From Zhongshania sp. (GTDB lineage Bacteria; Pseudomonadota; Gammaproteobacteria; Pseudomonadales; Spongiibacteraceae): DNA of 64,000 nt. The first letter of the stretch is position 1, and every line of letters begins with the position of its first letter. A program made the position numbers and the translations under genes. This document shows, one piece after another, positions 61,101 to 64,000 of this stretch. The notes under the pieces were generated by a model. That model did no database searches. It saw only the letters and a list, made by a program, of their open reading frames with translations, and was not told where the DNA came from. The DNA lies in contig NZ_JARGNU010000002.1 of NCBI RefSeq assembly GCF_029212375.1, positions 160,160 through 224,159 on the forward strand, read 5' to 3'.

Positions 61101-61821
61101 GGCAACGCCGGTTGATCCGCGCCATCGTCTGGTTACCACCAAATACAATCCAGCGCGCACCTGGACCGCCGAAAACTCGGTGGGTATCGGCGGTTCCTAT
61201 CTCTGTGTATACGGTATGGAAGGTCCTGGCGGCTACCAATTTATTGGCCGTACCCTGCAAATGTGGAATCGCTACCGGCGCACCGCCGAATTTACCGAAC
61301 CTTATTTGCTGCGCTTCTTTGATCAAATTCGTTTCTACGAGGTTGAGCAAGACGAGCTGCTGCAAATCCGTAATGACTTCCCGCTGGGTAAATACCCCCT
61401 GCGGATTGAAGAGGGTGAATTTTCGCTTGCAGACTATCAAAGCATGTTGCAAGAAAATGGCGATGAGATTGCCAGTCACAACGCTAAGCGCGAGCAGGCC
61501 TTTGCCGAGGAGTTAGCGCGCTGGCATGCCGATGGCCAATTTCATTACCAAGCGCCGGAGATTGTCGACAATGTTGATATCGTGACCTTGGCCGAGGGCG
61601 AAATTCCCGTCGACAGCTCAGTGGCGGGCAGTGTCTGGCAGCTGTTGGTAGCAGAGGGCGATATTGTTAAAGAAGGGCAGCCGCTGCTGCTCTTGGAATC
61701 CATGAAAATGGAAATTGCGATACTTGCTCCCGAGGCCGGTCGTGTAAAAAAACAATTATTGCGTGAAGGTGCCCGCGTAAGTGCCGGCCAATCTCTGCTG
61801 ATTTTGGAGGCAGTATCATGA
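58156..61821 (+). CDS. Guanidine carboxylase (urea carboxylase family)
   Basis: A 1221-aa biotin-dependent carboxylase. Residues about 1-450 are biotin carboxylase ([64 protein letters not shown]). About 455-770 is the AHS2/KipA-like part ([21 protein letters not shown]). About 810-1020 is the AHS1/KipI-like part ([28 protein letters not shown]). About 1155-1221 is the biotinyl domain with biotin Lys in [10 protein letters not shown]. Many such proteins are annotated as urea carboxylase, but the riboswitch and the DUF1989 pair indicate guanidine as substrate. It overlaps the next gene by ATGA. Confidence 0.92.
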   Translation: [1221 protein letters not shown]

Positions 61822-63629
61822 GTATCACTTCTTCTTTAAGTTTGACGGATCTCCGCGCCCAATATTTGAGCGGCAGTCTGACGCCGCGCGAGGTATTTGC
61901 GACCATTGGCGAGCGCATCGAACAGTATCGCGAACACAATATTTGGATTCACACCCTAACGGCGGCAGAGTTAGAAACTTATTTTTTAAAACTGGAACAA
62001 GCGGATATACGCGCGCTGCCGCTATACGGAATTCCCTTCGCCATTAAAGATAATATCGATTTGGCGGGGGTGCCGACGACCGCAGCCTGCCCAGAATTTA
62101 GCTATATACCAGAACGCTCCGCCTTTGTGGTGCAGCGCTTAATTGATGCTGGCGCGATTCCGGTGGGCAAAAGTAACCTCGATCAATTTGCGACTGGCTT
62201 GGTTGGCGTGCGTTCGCCCTATGGCGCCTGTAAAAACAGCTTTGATCCGAGCATGGTCAGCGGTGGCTCCAGTGCCGGTTCGGCGGCTTCGGTTGCCTTG
62301 GGCATGGCCAGCTTTTCATTGGGCACAGATACCGCTGGCTCAGGTCGAGTACCCGCCTGCTTCAATAATTTAGTTGGCGTCAAACCCAGCATTGGTTTGC
62401 TGTCGGCCAGCGGCATGTTGCCCGCTTGCCGCTCTTTGGATTGCATCACCATTTTTGCCCTGCACTGCGACGATGCCAATACACTGTTGGCCGTCGCCGA
62501 GGGTGAAGATGCCAGCGATGCCTATAGCCGCGTAAATCCCTTTGCTAATCAGGCGCGGCATTACGGCGCGTGGCAGGGTGCGCTGCGAATCGGCGTATTG
62601 CCAGCAGATCAGCTCGCCTTTTTTGGTCACAGCGATTACCAAGCTAGCTACGAGGAAACGATCACCGCCTTAAAAGAACAAGGTGTAGAAATTATCGAAG
62701 TGGACTTTGCGCCCTTTATAGAAGCGGCGCGGCTACTCTACGAAGGGCCGTGGGTTGCAGAGCGCTATATTGCAACTACGCCGATGATTCAAGACAATCC
62801 CGAGGCCATGCTGCCGGTTATTCAAACCATTATCGGTGGCGGCGCTAAGAGTTCGGCGGTAGACGCCTTCCAAGCTCAGTACCGTTTAAAAGCCCTGCGC
62901 AAAGCCGCAACCTCGGTGTTGGCGTCGGTAGATTGTTTATTAAGCCCAACCGCAGGTCGGCCCTATAGCATCGACGCCGTAAACGCCGACCCCATAAAGC
63001 TGAATAGCAATCTTGGCTACTACACCAATTACATGAACCTCTTCGATCTGGCGGGGGTGGCAGTGCCGACCGGTTTCACGGCGAGCGGTTTCCCCTTTGG
63101 TGTAACCTTAATTGGCGAGGCCTTTACCGATCGTCGCCTGCTGTCGATCGCCAATCGCATACAGCAGTACTTCCAATTGCCGCTGGGCAAAGATCAAGGC
63201 GCCTTCCAGCCGACTACGGCGAGCCCTGTTGCCAATCAGCAGCGCATAGCCGTGGCAGTGTGCGGCGCTCACTTACAAGGTCAGCCACTAAATTGGCAGC
63301 TCACCGAGCGCGGAGGCTACCTGCTTGAAAAAACCACATCGGCGCCAAATTACAAACTCTATGCGCTGGCTGGCGGCCCACCGTTTAGGCCAGGCATGGT
63401 GGTAGCACCAGCGGGAGAAGGCCAAGCCATCGAAGTAGAAGTGTGGTCGCTACCCGCCAGCGAGTTCGGCAGCTTTGTAGCGGGCATTCCTGCGCCTTTG
63501 GGTATAGGTAAAGTCGCGCTGGCAGACGGCAGCGAGGTGAGTGGTTTTATCTGCGAAGCCTCTGGGTTGGCGGGGGCAGAAGACATTAGCCATTTAGGCG
63601 CTTGGCGAGCCTATTTGGCATCAAAATAG
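61818..63629 (+). CDS. atzF: Allophanate hydrolase
   Basis: A 603-aa two-domain enzyme that splits allophanate into ammonia and CO2. The N-terminal amidase domain has the Ser-Ser-Lys triad: Lys in PFAIKDNIDLAG, SGGSSAGSAASVA and TDTAGSGRVPACF. The C-terminal domain (from about 480) has VCGAHLQGQPLNWQLTERGG and PAPLGIGKVALADGSEVSGF. It ends the guanidine operon. Start codon overlap with the carboxylase implies coupled translation. Confidence 0.93.
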   Translation: MSITSSLSLTDLRAQYLSGSLTPREVFATIGERIEQYREHNIWIHTLTAAELETYFLKLEQADIRALPLYGIPFAIKDNIDLAGVPTTAACPEFSYIPERSAFVVQRLIDAGAIPVGKSNLDQFATGLVGVRSPYGACKNSFDPSMVSGGSSAGSAASVALGMASFSLGTDTAGSGRVPACFNNLVGVKPSIGLLSASGMLPACRSLDCITIFALHCDDANTLLAVAEGEDASDAYSRVNPFANQARHYGAWQGALRIGVLPADQLAFFGHSDYQASYEETITALKEQGVEIIEVDFAPFIEAARLLYEGPWVAERYIATTPMIQDNPEAMLPVIQTIIGGGAKSSAVDAFQAQYRLKALRKAATSVLASVDCLLSPTAGRPYSIDAVNADPIKLNSNLGYYTNYMNLFDLAGVAVPTGFTASGFPFGVTLIGEAFTDRRLLSIANRIQQYFQLPLGKDQGAFQPTTASPVANQQRIAVAVCGAHLQGQPLNWQLTERGGYLLEKTTSAPNYKLYALAGGPPFRPGMVVAPAGEGQAIEVEVWSLPASEFGSFVAGIPAPLGIGKVALADGSEVSGFICEASGLAGAEDISHLGAWRAYLASK

Positions 63630-63651
63630 ATCGCAATTATTTTTTGAATAC

Positions 63652-63680
63652 ACTATCCGCTTGCTATACAGGCGGATAGT
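63652..63680 (+). terminator. Stem-loop after the guanidine operon
   Basis: ACTATCCGC (63652-63660) pairs perfectly with GCGGATAGT (63672-63680) around an 11-nt loop, 22 bp after atzF. T-rich sequence precedes it but does not follow it, so it is a weak terminator candidate. Confidence 0.4.
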
Positions 63681-63766
63681 CACACTAACGCCGCGCCTCA
63701 CATATCCTCTCACCCAAACCATCATTCTGAATTTCATACGTCTTCACTCAGAGCGTCATGCATTGA

Positions 63767-63878
63767 TATTCTGAATGCACTCGCAGGTATTCTGAATGCA
63801 CTCGCAGGTATTCTGAACGCAACCCCCCGTCATTCTGAACGCAACCCCCCGTCATTCTGAACTTGATTCAGAATCCAA
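63767..63878. repeat. Tandem 21-22-bp repeats with a REP-like palindrome
   Basis: Two identical 21-bp units (TATTCTGAATGCACTCGCAG-G at 63767-63787 and 63788-63808) are followed by two units of the related ATTCTGAACGCAACCCCCCG type (63809-63829 and 63830-63851). The array then passes into TTCTGAA...TTCAGAA (63855-63872), a palindrome of the type common between genes in gammaproteobacteria. No coding frame is conserved through the array. Confidence 0.8.
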
Positions 63879-63924
63879 TACCACTGCACCAACAAACCCC
63901 TACCTTACACGTATAACCCCTGAT

Positions 63925-64000
63925 TCTGCGTCATTATGAGCGCTGCGCGTCGTCATCATGAGCGTCAAGCGTCGTCATGCCGAACGTCACGCGTCGTCAT
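63925..64000. repeat. Degenerate 22-bp tandem repeat running off the window
   Basis: The core GCGTCGTCAT recurs at 63947, 63969 and 63991, exactly 22 bp apart. A weaker unit at 63925 shares 15 of 22 positions with the next. Between cores is (C/G)ATGAGCGTCAA or a close variant. The array continues past the window end. It looks related in period and wording (CGTCAT, TGA-CG) to the repeats at 63767. Confidence 0.75.

Noticed and set aside
63767..64000. CRISPR array
   Set aside because: The units are directly tandem with no constant repeat/variable spacer pattern, and there are no cas genes in the window.

Overview
The window reads as chromosomal DNA of a marine-type gammaproteobacterium, most likely of the Cellvibrionales/Spongiibacteraceae kind. 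This is an inference from gene order (lptD-surA-pdxA-rsmA-apaG-apaH and the rpsU/dnaG/rpoD block beside tsaD-folB-folK), from moderate GC content and from the AmgK/MurU recycling route. No sequence search was run. Genes are dense on both strands, and no integrase, transposase or CRISPR array is visible.

Layout. 1-4.7 kb: a BMP-type ABC importer (permease cut by the window edge), a Tsx-like outer-membrane channel, a GntR/FCD regulator with a perfect palindromic operator, and a succinate-semialdehyde dehydrogenase. 4.7-11.5 kb: a respiratory block on the minus strand, cyoABCD then a SURF1 gene, then the redox two-component pair RegB/RegA. 11.7-16 kb: an MHS-type MFS carrier, an unusually palindrome-rich intergenic region, a PF10118 diiron-like protein behind a near-ideal FNR/Anr promoter, OmpW, and Rnk with a small overlapping gene. 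16-22 kb: an accessory region with a DUF3137-like/LemA operon whose third gene is frameshifted at an (AG)5 tract, an Abi_2 (HEPN) abortive-infection gene with a structured leader, a coiled-coil/TM protein, a 55-aa protein, and a tRNA(CAT) with a detached exact copy of its 5' 40 nt. 22-27 kb: a three-gene signalling operon (REC-guanylate/adenylate cyclase, stand-alone REC, hybrid histidine kinase).

27-46 kb is core genome: rpoD, dnaG, yqeY and rpsU; tsaD, folB and folK; a brnTA toxin-antitoxin pair whose toxin is broken by one stop codon; cca; apaH, apaG, rsmA, pdxA, surA and lptD; amgK-murU; rpe-gph. 46-53.5 kb holds a small secreted protein, a BLUF photoreceptor, three paralogous PhoA-type alkaline phosphatases (one divergent, two in tandem) and an unknown exported protein.

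53.5-63.6 kb is a complete guanidine-utilisation operon. It has candidate NtrC sites, a sigma-54-like promoter, a guanidine-I (ykkC) riboswitch, an ABC importer, two carboxyguanidine-deiminase-type subunits, a biotin-dependent guanidine carboxylase and allophanate hydrolase. Guanidine would be imported, carboxylated, deiminated to allophanate and hydrolysed to ammonia and CO2. The last 300 bp is a degenerate 21-22-bp tandem repeat array that runs off the window.

The least explained parts are the broken LemA operon, the Abi_2 leader, the palindromic region at 12,992-13,327 and the tRNA 5'-half copy.
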